A program made the translations under genes and the position numbers. Source: Paenibacillus macerans (GTDB lineage: Bacteria; Bacillota; Bacilli; Paenibacillales; Paenibacillaceae). From it: a stretch of 35,748 nucleotides of DNA. The DNA is taken from contig NZ_JAMBOE010000032.1 of NCBI RefSeq assembly GCF_023715465.1, positions 1-35,748 on the forward strand, given 5' to 3'. Below the pieces are notes generated by a model that worked only from the letters and a program-made list of their open reading frames with translations, was not told where the DNA came from and ran no database searches. Each line of letters starts with the position of its first letter. Position 1 is the first letter of the stretch. Shown here one piece after another: positions 24,293-31,676 of this stretch.

Positions 24293-26032
24293 TTGCACGA
24301 GAAAAAACAACCGTCCGGGGACACGCGCGGAAAAGTGCTGCCGCTCTCGATGGATGCGGGCTTTTTCTTTGAGAGAGCCGTCTCTTCGTTAGACCGCTAT
24401 CACTATGACAAGGCATTGAAATATTTTCGCAAAGCCGTGGAATATGAGCCGGAAAATCCGGTGAACCACTGCAATATGGCGGGCATTCTTTCGGAGATGG
24501 GAGATTACGAGGCGTCCAATGAGGTGTTGGCCACCGTGCTGCGGGAAATCGATCCGACCATGACGGAATGTTATTTCTACATGGCCAACAATTACGCCAA
24601 TATGGACTTGTTCGAAGCGGCGGAGGAAGCGCTGGTGACGTATTTGGAGGAGGATGCCGGCGGGCATTTTCTGGCCGAAGCGGAAGAGATGATGGATCTG
24701 CTCCAATACGAACTGGATCGTCCGACCAAGCTGAGAAGCATCAAGTCGAGGGAGGGCTTGTACGAGCATGACCAGGCCAGAGCCCTGCTTGAGGAAGGCA
24801 AGTTCAACCAGGCGGTGAAGCTGCTGGAGGAGCTGGTGCAAGGCCGTCCCGACTTCCTGGCCGCCCGCAACAACCTGGCGCTTGGCTATTACTATCTCGG
24901 GCTGTTCGATAAGGCGATGGATACGGTTCATGAGGTGCTGGCGCAGGATGCCGGCAATTTGCACGGGCTGTGCAATCTGGCGGTGTTTTACCAGCATGAG
25001 GGGAACGAGGAAGCGCTGGAGGAGCTGGCGGAACGCTTGGGCAACATCGTGCCGTTTCACCAGGAGCATGTGTTCAAGCTGGCGACGACGATGGGCATGT
25101 TGGGCCGGCACGAAGCCGCTTTCGGGCACTTCAAGCGCCTGCTGCAAAACGACGAGATGCGCCGCGAACCAAGCGTTTCCCATTATGCGGCTGTAGCCGC
25201 TTATTACACCGGGCGGTATGCTGAGGCTCGCAGGCTGTGGCAGCACGTGAAAAGGCTCGATCCCGACTCTTCCGTGGCCGATTTTTATCTGGAGCAGATG
25301 GATCAGCGCGGCGGCGAGGCTGGCGTGTCCGGGATTTTTTCGGTCAATTATCAGTATCTGCTGCCGTTTGAGGAGCAGCTTAAGCGTTGGGAGCAGTCCG
25401 ATGACGGCATCCCTGCCGATCTCAAGGATAATCCGCTCGTCCGCTCCTCGTTCTTCTGGGCGCTGCGCCACGGGGATGCGAAAACGAAGCTGCAGGTTAT
25501 TCAAGCGCTGGGACTGATCGCCGACCAGGAGGTTGAGGAAGCGCTGCAGGCTTTTTTGCTGGAGCCGGAGGAAGACGAGTATTTGAAAGAAATGGCTCTT
25601 TTTGTACTGCGCAGTTTGGGTGTAAGCAAAATGCTTCCGGTCCGCTTCGGAGGGGCCACGACGATGGTCGATCCAAGCCGTGTCACGACGAAGCTGCCGG
25701 TTTGGGAGCGCGAGTGGCAATCGGTGATCAACCTGGCGATGAGACAGATGCGGCCCAGCTATGATCTCCAGCAGCAGCATGATATGGAGACGCTGTGGGT
25801 TGATTTTTTGACCCGGCTTTATCCGGATACGCCGAAAATAACCCACCTGGAAGGCTGGGCGGCGGCGCTGGAGTATTTGACGGCCAAAATGCACCGGCGG
25901 TCCGTAACCTATGAGCAGGTGGCGAGTAAATACAATATTTCCGCTTCGACGGCCCGCCGGTACGCCTCACGTGTTGATGAGGTGTGCGGCGTGAAGGAGA
26001 AAATCGAGGCGATTTTTCCATCGGTGCGATAG
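24293..26032 (+). CDS. TPR repeat protein, YvcD-like
   Basis: A 579-residue cytoplasmic protein without signal peptide. TPR units are visible at about 25-60 (YHYDKALKYFRKAVEYEPEN), 60-100, 165-235 (NNLALGYYYLGLFDKAMDTV) and 275-325. Residues about 385-440 look like a short HEAT-like helical stretch (KTKLQVIQALGLIADQEVEE). The C-terminus (about 535-565) contains a probable helix-turn-helix, VTYEQVASKYNISASTARRY. The start is set at TTG 24293 because AGAGGAGGTG ends 6 bases before it; the GTG at 24284 lies inside that site. A TPR gene (yvcD) also adjoins trxB in B. subtilis. Function unknown. Confidence 0.85.
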   Translation: MHEKKQPSGDTRGKVLPLSMDAGFFFERAVSSLDRYHYDKALKYFRKAVEYEPENPVNHCNMAGILSEMGDYEASNEVLATVLREIDPTMTECYFYMANNYANMDLFEAAEEALVTYLEEDAGGHFLAEAEEMMDLLQYELDRPTKLRSIKSREGLYEHDQARALLEEGKFNQAVKLLEELVQGRPDFLAARNNLALGYYYLGLFDKAMDTVHEVLAQDAGNLHGLCNLAVFYQHEGNEEALEELAERLGNIVPFHQEHVFKLATTMGMLGRHEAAFGHFKRLLQNDEMRREPSVSHYAAVAAYYTGRYAEARRLWQHVKRLDPDSSVADFYLEQMDQRGGEAGVSGIFSVNYQYLLPFEEQLKRWEQSDDGIPADLKDNPLVRSSFFWALRHGDAKTKLQVIQALGLIADQEVEEALQAFLLEPEEDEYLKEMALFVLRSLGVSKMLPVRFGGATTMVDPSRVTTKLPVWEREWQSVINLAMRQMRPSYDLQQQHDMETLWVDFLTRLYPDTPKITHLEGWAAALEYLTAKMHRRSVTYEQVASKYNISASTARRYASRVDEVCGVKEKIEAIFPSVR

Positions 26033-26148
26033 TTTTGGGGGTAAGTCGGTCCAACTTGGGGAAAACTTGTAATGGCGAATCAATGGCATGTATGGCAAGC
26101 ATGACGGATTGATTTTTTATTTCTAAGGGAACCAAGGAGGTAGACGAT

Positions 26149-27096
26149 ATGCGTAAAACGATGGTGATCGGCACCGGTCCGGCCGGACTGACGGCGGCGA
26201 TTTATTTGGCGCGGGCCAACCTGAGTCCTGTCGTGATTGAAGGGACGCAGCCGGGAGGGCAGCTGACCACGACGACGGAGGTAGAGAACTTCCCCGGTTT
26301 TCCGGAGGGCATCATGGGGCCGGAGCTGATGGACAATATGCGCAAGCAAGCGGAACGCTTTGGCGCCGAATTCCGAAACGGCTGGGTGGAGCAGGTCGAT
26401 TTCTCGAAACGTCCGTTTAAAGTGAAGCTCGAAGGCGGGGAAGAGCTGGAGGCGGAGTCGGTCATTATCTCCACGGGCGCTTCGGCCAAATATTTGGGCA
26501 TCCCGGGCGAACAGGACAATGTCGGGCGCGGCGTTAGCACCTGCGCGACTTGTGACGGATTTTTTTTCCGCGGTAAAAAAATCATCGTCGTAGGCGGCGG
26601 CGACTCCGCGATGGAGGAAGCGAATTTCCTGACCCGGTTTGCCACCGAGGTGACGGTGGTGCATCGGCGGGCGGAGCTGCGCGCTTCGAAAATCATGCAG
26701 GACCGCGCCAGGGGCAACGGGAAGATCAGCTGGGCGCTGGATCGGACGCCGCTTGAAGTGGTCACGGACGAGACCGGGATCGTGAAGGGGCTGAAGGTGC
26801 GCAACAACGCGTCCGCCCGGGAGGAACTGGTGGAGGCGCAAGGGGTGTTTGTGGCGATCGGCCATACGCCGAACACGAATTTCCTGGGCGGGGCGATCGA
26901 AACCGATGATCACGGCTACATAGTGGTGAAGCCAGGAACGACGGAGACGAACGTGCCGGGCGTGTTCGCCTGCGGCGATGTCCAGGACATGCGCTACCGC
27001 CAGGCGATTACGGCGGCGGGCTCGGGCTGCATGGCCGCGATGGACTGCGAGAAGTTCCTCGAAGGCAGCATGGTGCACGATTGGAGCGGAAACTAA
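26149..27096 (+). CDS. trxB: Thioredoxin-disulfide reductase
   Basis: NADPH-dependent flavoenzyme (315 aa) that reduces thioredoxin. FAD-binding GTGPAGLTAAIY (8-19), the redox-active CATC (Cys132 and Cys135), NADPH-binding GGGDSAMEEA (149-158) and C-terminal FAD motif GVFACGDVQD are all intact. Length is standard. AAGGAGG precedes the ATG. It follows the YvcD-like gene by 116 bp. In Bacillus, trxB is usually followed by the rapZ-yvcK-whiA-crh group; here that group is not present in the next 8.6 kb. Confidence 0.97.
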   Translation: MRKTMVIGTGPAGLTAAIYLARANLSPVVIEGTQPGGQLTTTTEVENFPGFPEGIMGPELMDNMRKQAERFGAEFRNGWVEQVDFSKRPFKVKLEGGEELEAESVIISTGASAKYLGIPGEQDNVGRGVSTCATCDGFFFRGKKIIVVGGGDSAMEEANFLTRFATEVTVVHRRAELRASKIMQDRARGNGKISWALDRTPLEVVTDETGIVKGLKVRNNASAREELVEAQGVFVAIGHTPNTNFLGGAIETDDHGYIVVKPGTTETNVPGVFACGDVQDMRYRQAITAAGSGCMAAMDCEKFLEGSMVHDWSGN

Positions 27097-27097
27097 G

Positions 27098-27145
27098 AGA
27101 AGCGGGATGTAAGAAAAGCGGAATTTAAGAAGAGTGGAATTTAAG
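27098..27145 (+). repeat. Three 16-bp tandem repeats behind trxB
   Basis: Three units at 27098, 27114 and 27130, with consensus AAAAGCGGAATTTAAG and a few differences. They start 2 bases after the trxB stop and run into the terminator hairpin. Each unit contains an in-register TAAG. Confidence 0.85.
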
Positions 27146-27170
27146 AAAAGGCGCCATTAGGCGTCTTTTT
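27146..27170 (+). terminator. Intrinsic terminator after trxB
   Basis: GGCGCC-ATTA-GGCGTC forms a 6-bp stem with one G-U, flanked by AAAA and TTTTT. Confidence 0.75.
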
Positions 27171-27253
27171 GACCTTATAGAATTTATAAAATTTTGGTCA
27201 TGGTATAGGGCGAGGTGCAGGTAGAAAGGGGTGGAGAAGAGGGACGTGGGGGC

Positions 27254-27437
27254 TAAGGGACACCAGAGCCGTTATTTTTGGAAAAAACGGATTATTGCAA
27301 AATGTAACGGACACCAACGACCTTATTTAGCTCAAATCGGCCTGGATGAACGGGTTTAGAGCGAAATAGGGGCATTGGTGTCCGTTAGACTGGGAAATAC
27401 CCGGGAAATGGGCGGATAAGGTCGCTGGTGTCCGTTA
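27254..27437. repeat. Four-unit inverted repeat array D (24-bp units, ++--)
   Basis: Units at 27254-27277 (+), 27305-27328 (+), 27364-27387 (-) and 27414-27437 (-). In their own direction all carry GGACACCA at positions 5-12 and TTAT or CTAT near the end. Spacers are 27, 35 and 26 bp. The 78 bp before the first unit (from 27176) are shared with the truncated copy at 35505-35634. Confidence 0.92.
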
Positions 27438-27577
27438 GAGCAGCGTCCAAAGTTTAGGAAGAGCCTCCAATCGCTCCAAAGTAGATGTCAGAGACACTAA
27501 AGGACGCTGTCAGGTGTTTTTCTTACGTGTATAAACCGGGGAGTAGTAGAAGGTGGGGCGGCTTGACTGGATCAGGC

Positions 27578-27636
27578 GCAAAAGTGCATTCTATTTGCGG
27601 TAAAGCCGTATGGGCGCATACGGGCTGCACTTTTGC
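27578..27636. other. Nested stem-loop element of unknown role
   Basis: A perfect 11-bp inverted repeat, GCAAAAGTGCA (27578-27588) and TGCACTTTTGC (27626-27636), encloses a second perfect 7-bp hairpin CCGTATG-GGCG-CATACGG (27606-27623). No gene is seen from 27438 to 27681; the small open frame at 27485-27718 has no recognisable product. Confidence 0.7.
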
Positions 27637-27681
27637 ATTTCGTGGGGGTGAGGGGCTTGTTGCGCATAACCTCTGGTCACC

Positions 27682-27710
27682 AAGGACCTGGCCGTTATGG
27701 CCAGGTCCTT
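27682..27710 (-). terminator. Strong hairpin at the 3' end of the hydrolase gene
   Basis: A perfect 12-bp stem AAGGACCTGGCC/GGCCAGGTCCTT with the loop GTTAT, 15 bases beyond the stop of the minus-strand hydrolase gene. The T run is short (CCTT on both strands), so it may act as a terminator or mRNA end-protecting hairpin. Confidence 0.6.
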
Positions 27711-27725
27711 CTCAATAGCTGTCTG

Positions 27726-28484
27726 TTACACCCATTGCCCGTCTTCGGGGATTGTCACGCGTTGCAGCAAGTCTTCGGTTTCGAGGCGCTGCCGCAGATC
27801 GCTGCGGGTCACAAGGCAGTGGTTAATCGCCTCCATGTGCACGGCGATGACCTGAGTGTCGGAGTTGTAGCGGCATAACTCGACGATTTGCTCGGCGTCC
27901 ATCGTAATTGGCCCCCCGACGTTAAACCGCGCCCCTCCGGCGTTGACGACCGAAATGTCCGGATGATGCAGATCCAGCGCCTGTTTCACCTCATCGCACC
28001 AAATCGTGTCTCCGGCCAAGTATAGCGAAGGTTCGTCAGGGGCCCGGAACACAAAGCCCGATACGCGGCCCATCCGCTGTCCGATTTCACCGGTCCCGTG
28101 CCTGCCGCCTGTGCGCGTTAGGGAGACTCCGGGACCTTCCAGCTCCAGCCGATACTGAATAGCCGTTACCCGGGTAAATCCGCTGGAGCGCAAGGCTTCT
28201 TCATCTCCCGGCTGGCAGAGGACAAGGATGTCTTTGGGCAGCTTTTCCACGGCAGCTTCGTCCCAGTGATCGGGATGCAGATGCGTGACAATGACGGCGT
28301 CGAGGCCGGGACGAAGCCAATGCTCTGCCGGCTGGGGCATCGGAACGAGCGGGTTGCGCCGCTCGTTTGGCGTATTGTCGATCGGCGGTTTGGAGCCGGC
28401 GTCGCCCAGCATCGGATCGATCAGAAACCGGCGATTCGCGTATTCGAGCCATAAGGTAGCGTGGCGGACTAATTGCAATTTCAT
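27726..28484 (-). CDS. Metallo-beta-lactamase-fold hydrolase (UlaG-like)
   Basis: A 252-residue cytoplasmic metallohydrolase. The di-metal motif THLHPDHWD places His68, His70, Asp72 and His73; the further ligand Asp is in YLAGDTIWCD and the last His in VIAVHMEAINH. It starts MKLQLVRHATLWLEYANRRF, typical of UlaG/YycJ-like L-ascorbate-6-P lactonase relatives, but the substrate cannot be told. The ATG at 28484 is preferred because AAGAGGTG lies 6 bases upstream; an in-frame GTG at 28493 overlaps that site. It is divergent from an Lrp/AsnC-type regulator 128 bp away, which may control it. Confidence 0.87.
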   Translation of the reverse strand: MKLQLVRHATLWLEYANRRFLIDPMLGDAGSKPPIDNTPNERRNPLVPMPQPAEHWLRPGLDAVIVTHLHPDHWDEAAVEKLPKDILVLCQPGDEEALRSSGFTRVTAIQYRLELEGPGVSLTRTGGRHGTGEIGQRMGRVSGFVFRAPDEPSLYLAGDTIWCDEVKQALDLHHPDISVVNAGGARFNVGGPITMDAEQIVELCRYNSDTQVIAVHMEAINHCLVTRSDLRQRLETEDLLQRVTIPEDGQWV

Positions 28485-28612
28485 CAAAAACACCTCTTAT
28501 TTCCCCAAGGGTTATTTGTTACAATTCCATTGTAAAGGAGTGCAAGCAGTTTACCCATAACTTGATGAAAGTATATGGCGCAGGGCGCTTTCGCGATGAA
28601 AGGAATGACGGG

Positions 28613-29050
28613 ATGATGACGGCAGCTACTCCGGAACTGAATGAAACGGATTTGCAAATATTGCGGATTTTGCTTGAGGATGCGAGTTTATCTTTTAAAG
28701 ATATCGGCCGTTTGGTCCATCTGACCGGTCAGGCCGTCGGCGCCCGGGTTCGCCGGCTGCAGGACCTCGGCGTGATCGAGGGGTACACTCTGCGCTGGAA
28801 TCCGGAGCGAATCGGCCTTGCGGTCCACGCTTTTATTACGGTATTTATGGCTTCGGGTGCGACCCATTCCAAGTTTCTGCGGTTCGTCGCAGAAAACGGG
28901 AGCATTGCCGAAGCGCATCGGGTCGGCGGGGAGGGCTGCTATCTCTTGCGGGTACAGGTTGGCACGCAGGCCGCCTTAAATGAACTGCTGGACAGCCTGC
29001 TGGCCTTTGGCAATTACAAGCTCAGTCTGTCGATTGAACGTTTAAAGTGA
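28613..29050 (+). CDS. Lrp/AsnC family transcriptional regulator
   Basis: A 145-residue DNA-binding regulator. The N-terminal winged helix-turn-helix has LNETDLQILRILLEDASLSF and the recognition part TGQAVGARVRRLQDLGVIEG. The C-terminal alpha/beta RAM (ligand-sensing) domain starts near residue 68 and includes AHRVGGEGCYLLRVQV. Length is that of Lrp proteins. The ATG at 28613 is chosen since AAAGGA lies 8 bases before it and the earlier in-frame TTG/ATG (28562/28565) lack one. It is likely an autoregulator and controller of the divergent hydrolase gene (inference). Confidence 0.9.
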   Translation: MMTAATPELNETDLQILRILLEDASLSFKDIGRLVHLTGQAVGARVRRLQDLGVIEGYTLRWNPERIGLAVHAFITVFMASGATHSKFLRFVAENGSIAEAHRVGGEGCYLLRVQVGTQAALNELLDSLLAFGNYKLSLSIERLK

Positions 29051-29061
29051 CAAATAAGCCG

Positions 29062-29105
29062 AAAAAATCTTCCTGGCCGTGTGGTGTGGCCGGGAAGATT
29101 TTTTT
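29062..29105 (+). terminator. Intrinsic terminator after the Lrp/AsnC gene
   Basis: AAAAAATCTTCC-T-GGCC pairs with GGCC-G-GGAAGATTTTTT across a nine-base loop and ends in a T run; very strong. Confidence 0.93.
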
Positions 29106-29149
29106 ATGGAGGAAGGTGTGTTATGGAGAAGCAAGCTGGCGTGTGCTAA

Positions 29150-29193
29150 CGCCGCAGCAGATCTGTCATAAGATCGCCGCAGCAGGTCTGTCA
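29150..29193. repeat. Two 19-bp direct repeats
   Basis: CGCCGCAGCAGATCTGTCA (29150-29168) recurs with one change at 29175-29193, 25 bp apart. It lies in the gap between the Lrp/AsnC terminator and the convergent permease gene. Role unknown. Confidence 0.75.
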
Positions 29194-29236
29194 GTAAAAG
29201 TGCTGGCTAGCAAGGTTGCCGTTTAAGAGGCCGCTC

Positions 29237-29971
29237 TCAGACGGCTTTCCGGCGGAAATACAGCATGCCCGCGGCGAGAAAAACCAGGAAGCTGCCCAGC
29301 ACTGTAATAAGCAGGTTTTCTATGGGCAGATTAAACGCGCCGTAATCGGCTTCCCCTTTCGGCATCATCGCCAGCACCGGCTGGGTCCAAGGGTAGAAGG
29401 GGGCGATTTTGTCCGAGTAGACGATCAGCAGGCTCGGAATCGTCAGCGAGACGTTGACGGCGAGCGGGGCGGCAAAGCTGGACCAGGCCAGCGATACGCC
29501 AAGCTGCAGCGCCACCAGCGGCAAGCAGGCGACCAGGCCGCCGATGAGGCTTACGGCGATCATGCTCCAGGGAATAGGCCAAACGAGGCCCTGTACCTGG
29601 GAGACGATCAGCAGCATGATCAGAAATAGCAGCTGAGTCCCGGCCAATAATGAAATCACGACGGTAAATTTCGCCATATATACGGCCGGGCGTGAAACGG
29701 GCAGGACAAGCAGCTGCTTCCAGCCGCCGCCGGTATGCTCGTAGCGGCAGATGAACGAAGCAAACAACCCGGCCATGATCGGCAGGAACAGCAAGCCGTG
29801 CAGCATGGACATCCCGCCAAGGAGCGCCGGCCAGGCCGCGGCCCCGTCCGGCAGGTTCATGAGCAGGCCGATCAGGGCGGACAGCACGGGGCTGGCGAGC
29901 AATACCAGCCAAAGGCGGGAACGCGACATTTTGAGCCGCTCCGCGGCAAGCACGTTGAGGAACGTCTTCAT
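29237..29971 (-). CDS. ABC-2 type permease, lantibiotic-immunity/bacitracin-export type (second)
   Basis: A 244-residue membrane protein with about six transmembrane helices (for example LLASPVLSALIGLLMNL near the start and LLITVLGSFLVFLAAGMLYF at the end). It begins with the membrane-associating MKTFLNVLAAERLKMSRSRL, typical of LanE/LanG or BcrB-like subunits. It pairs with the upstream permease and E-loop ATPase to form a probable heteromeric exporter of a cationic or lipid-II-binding peptide antibiotic. The ATG at 29971, one base after the upstream stop, is chosen over the ATG at 29983, which has no spaced ribosome binding site. Last gene of the module. Confidence 0.85.
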   Translation of the reverse strand: MKTFLNVLAAERLKMSRSRLWLVLLASPVLSALIGLLMNLPDGAAAWPALLGGMSMLHGLLFLPIMAGLFASFICRYEHTGGGWKQLLVLPVSRPAVYMAKFTVVISLLAGTQLLFLIMLLIVSQVQGLVWPIPWSMIAVSLIGGLVACLPLVALQLGVSLAWSSFAAPLAVNVSLTIPSLLIVYSDKIAPFYPWTQPVLAMMPKGEADYGAFNLPIENLLITVLGSFLVFLAAGMLYFRRKAV

Positions 29972-29972
29972 G

Positions 29973-30689
29973 TCAATCCACATCCTTTCGGTTGAAATGA
30001 ACGAGTCCGGCCAGCAAAATCACCGCGCCGACGGCGATGCCTAACGCCACGAACCATTCCCGGTGCGGACCTTCGTACCCGAATACCGGCCAGTTGAGGG
30101 GAAACCATTCGGAAAGGTCCAGCGTGAACGGGGAGACGAGCGACAAAACCACGCCAAGCGAAACGGGCAGCGACGGGTTGCGGTAAGTGAGCGAAAGCCA
30201 GAGCTGCAATGCGAGCAAGGGCAGCGCCGCAAACAGCGGGAAAAAACCGATCCGCGCCAAATCTGCCAACGGCATCCCGCTTGGGGCAAAGCCAAAGGCC
30301 AGGCCGAGGATCACCGTAGCGATGGGCAGCAAAATGCAGGAAACGGACAGCAGCAGCAAACAGAGCAGAAACTTGGCGCCAAATACGGCTGTACGGGAAA
30401 TCGGCAAGGCCAGCAGCTGTTTCCATGAGCTTAGTTGATGCTCTACATTCGCCACCAGGGAACTGACCAGCGTGCAGCCGAGAAACAGGGCGATCGGGAC
30501 GAACTCGGAAATGTTTTTTAACAGGCCGCCCCAAGGGTCGTCGGCGTATGTTTTCATCAAATAGTCGAAGCGGAGTCCGAAATTCAGCGCCTGCATGGCC
30601 ACCAGCCCGAGCGGGGCGAGAAAGATCAGGAACCATATGCCTTTGCGGCGGATTTTCAGAAAGTCCGCCGACAATGCGCGCAGCATCAT
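29973..30689 (-). CDS. ABC-2 type permease, lantibiotic-immunity/bacitracin-export type (first)
   Basis: A 238-residue permease with about six transmembrane segments. It starts MMLRALSADFLKIRRKGIWF, the amphipathic N-terminus seen in MutE/EpiE-like and BcrB-like subunits. The region HQLSSWKQLLALPISRTAVF matches its sister permease (GGGWKQLLVLPVSRPAVYMA), showing that both arose by duplication. The ATG at 30689 overlaps the ATPase stop as ATGA and has GGGGAGGG upstream, so the upstream open frame is ignored. Confidence 0.86.
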   Translation of the reverse strand: MMLRALSADFLKIRRKGIWFLIFLAPLGLVAMQALNFGLRFDYLMKTYADDPWGGLLKNISEFVPIALFLGCTLVSSLVANVEHQLSSWKQLLALPISRTAVFGAKFLLCLLLLSVSCILLPIATVILGLAFGFAPSGMPLADLARIGFFPLFAALPLLALQLWLSLTYRNPSLPVSLGVVLSLVSPFTLDLSEWFPLNWPVFGYEGPHREWFVALGIAVGAVILLAGLVHFNRKDVD

Positions 30690-31600
30690 AGGGAGTTTCC
30701 CTCCCCGACGATCCGCATAAAGATGTCCTCCAGGGACTTTTTCTTTTGCTCGACCCGGTAGACGGCGTGTCCGTTCTCCACCAGGGCTTTCACCAAACGG
30801 GCGACCTGCACGTCCGGCAGGCCGGGGAACTTGAGCGTACCGTCCTGCAGCTTCCCGACCGTCCCCAAATCGCGGGCGATCCACAGGGCCGCGTCGGGCT
30901 CGGAGACGACCAGCTCCATATCATGCGCCGTAGTGAGGCGCAGGTTGTCGATCGTATCCTGGAACACCATCTGGCCCTGACGGATAATGCCGACCGTATT
31001 CGCCATCAGCTCCATTTCTCCGAGCAGGTGGCTGGAGACGAGCACGGTGATGCCGTACTGCTTTGGCATGTTTTTGATCAGCTCGCGGATTTCGTGGATC
31101 CCGGTCGGGTCAAGGCCATTCGTCGGCTCGTCCAAAATAAGCAGCTCGGGGCTGCCCAGCAGGGAGGCGGCGATGCCAAGCCGCTGCTTCATGCCGAGCG
31201 AGAAGCCCTTGACCGGGCGGCGCGCTTCGCCGCGCAGCGAGACGATGTCGAGCACTTCGTCGATGCGCGATTTCGGCACCTCCAAAATGCGGCGGATGGC
31301 CTCAAGATTGTCGATCGCGCTTAGGTGTCCATAGTAAGACGGCGACTCCACCAGCGAACCGATGCGGCGCAAAATCGCCAGTTTGTCCTTGTGCAGGTCT
31401 TTACCGAACATGCGGATCGTGCCGGCCGTTGGCTGAATCAGCCCGAGGAGCATCCGGATCGTCGTCGTTTTCCCGGCCCCGTTGGGCCCAAGGAAACCGT
31501 AGATGTCGCCTTTGGCGATTTTCAGACTTAAATTGTCCACTGCGGCGCGGCCGCGGTATTTTTTCGTTAAACCTTCCGTTTGAATAATCAGTTCATTCAC
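30686..31600 (-). CDS. ABC transporter ATP-binding protein with E-loop (LanF/BcrA type)
   Basis: Motor ATPase (304 aa) of a peptide-antibiotic exporter. Walker A GPNGAGKTTT (38-47), signature FSLGMKQRLG (133-142), Walker B LLILDEP (153-159) and the His of SSHLLGEMEL are present. At the Q-loop position the sequence is IGSLVESPSYY, with Glu85 instead of Gln. This E-loop is a known mark of lantibiotic-immunity ATPases (NukF/NisF type) and BcrA relatives. The C-terminal ~80 residues form the usual extra domain. GTG start with GAGGTGAT upstream. It is the first gene of the transporter part, 60 bp after the sensor kinase, and is preceded by repeated GTTTAA-type sites that may bind the response regulator. 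Confidence 0.9.
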   Translation of the reverse strand: MNELIIQTEGLTKKYRGRAAVDNLSLKIAKGDIYGFLGPNGAGKTTTIRMLLGLIQPTAGTIRMFGKDLHKDKLAILRRIGSLVESPSYYGHLSAIDNLEAIRRILEVPKSRIDEVLDIVSLRGEARRPVKGFSLGMKQRLGIAASLLGSPELLILDEPTNGLDPTGIHEIRELIKNMPKQYGITVLVSSHLLGEMELMANTVGIIRQGQMVFQDTIDNLRLTTAHDMELVVSEPDAALWIARDLGTVGKLQDGTLKFPGLPDVQVARLVKALVENGHAVYRVEQKKKSLEDIFMRIVGEGNSL

Positions 31601-31620
31601 GATTTATCACCTCGGGAAAA

Positions 31621-31676
31621 ATCATACCGCGATGAGTTTAAACGGGAAGGTGGGGCAAGTTTAAGTTTTGTTTAAA
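31621..31676 (-). promoter_or_regulatory. Possible activator sites and promoter of the exporter genes
   Basis: On the minus strand three TTTAAAC/CTTAAAC copies occur at 31676-31670, 31665-31659 and 31642-31636. The first two are 11 bp apart and the third 23 bp further, about one and two helical turns. A TATGAT -10 follows at 31626-31621 without a good -35. OmpR-type regulators bind such direct repeats; the link to the adjacent response regulator is inference. Confidence 0.35.

Noticed and set aside
27485..27718. 77-codon open frame behind array D
   Set aside because: It runs through the nested stem-loop and the terminator hairpin, has no family resemblance, and a composition unlike the neighbouring genes.
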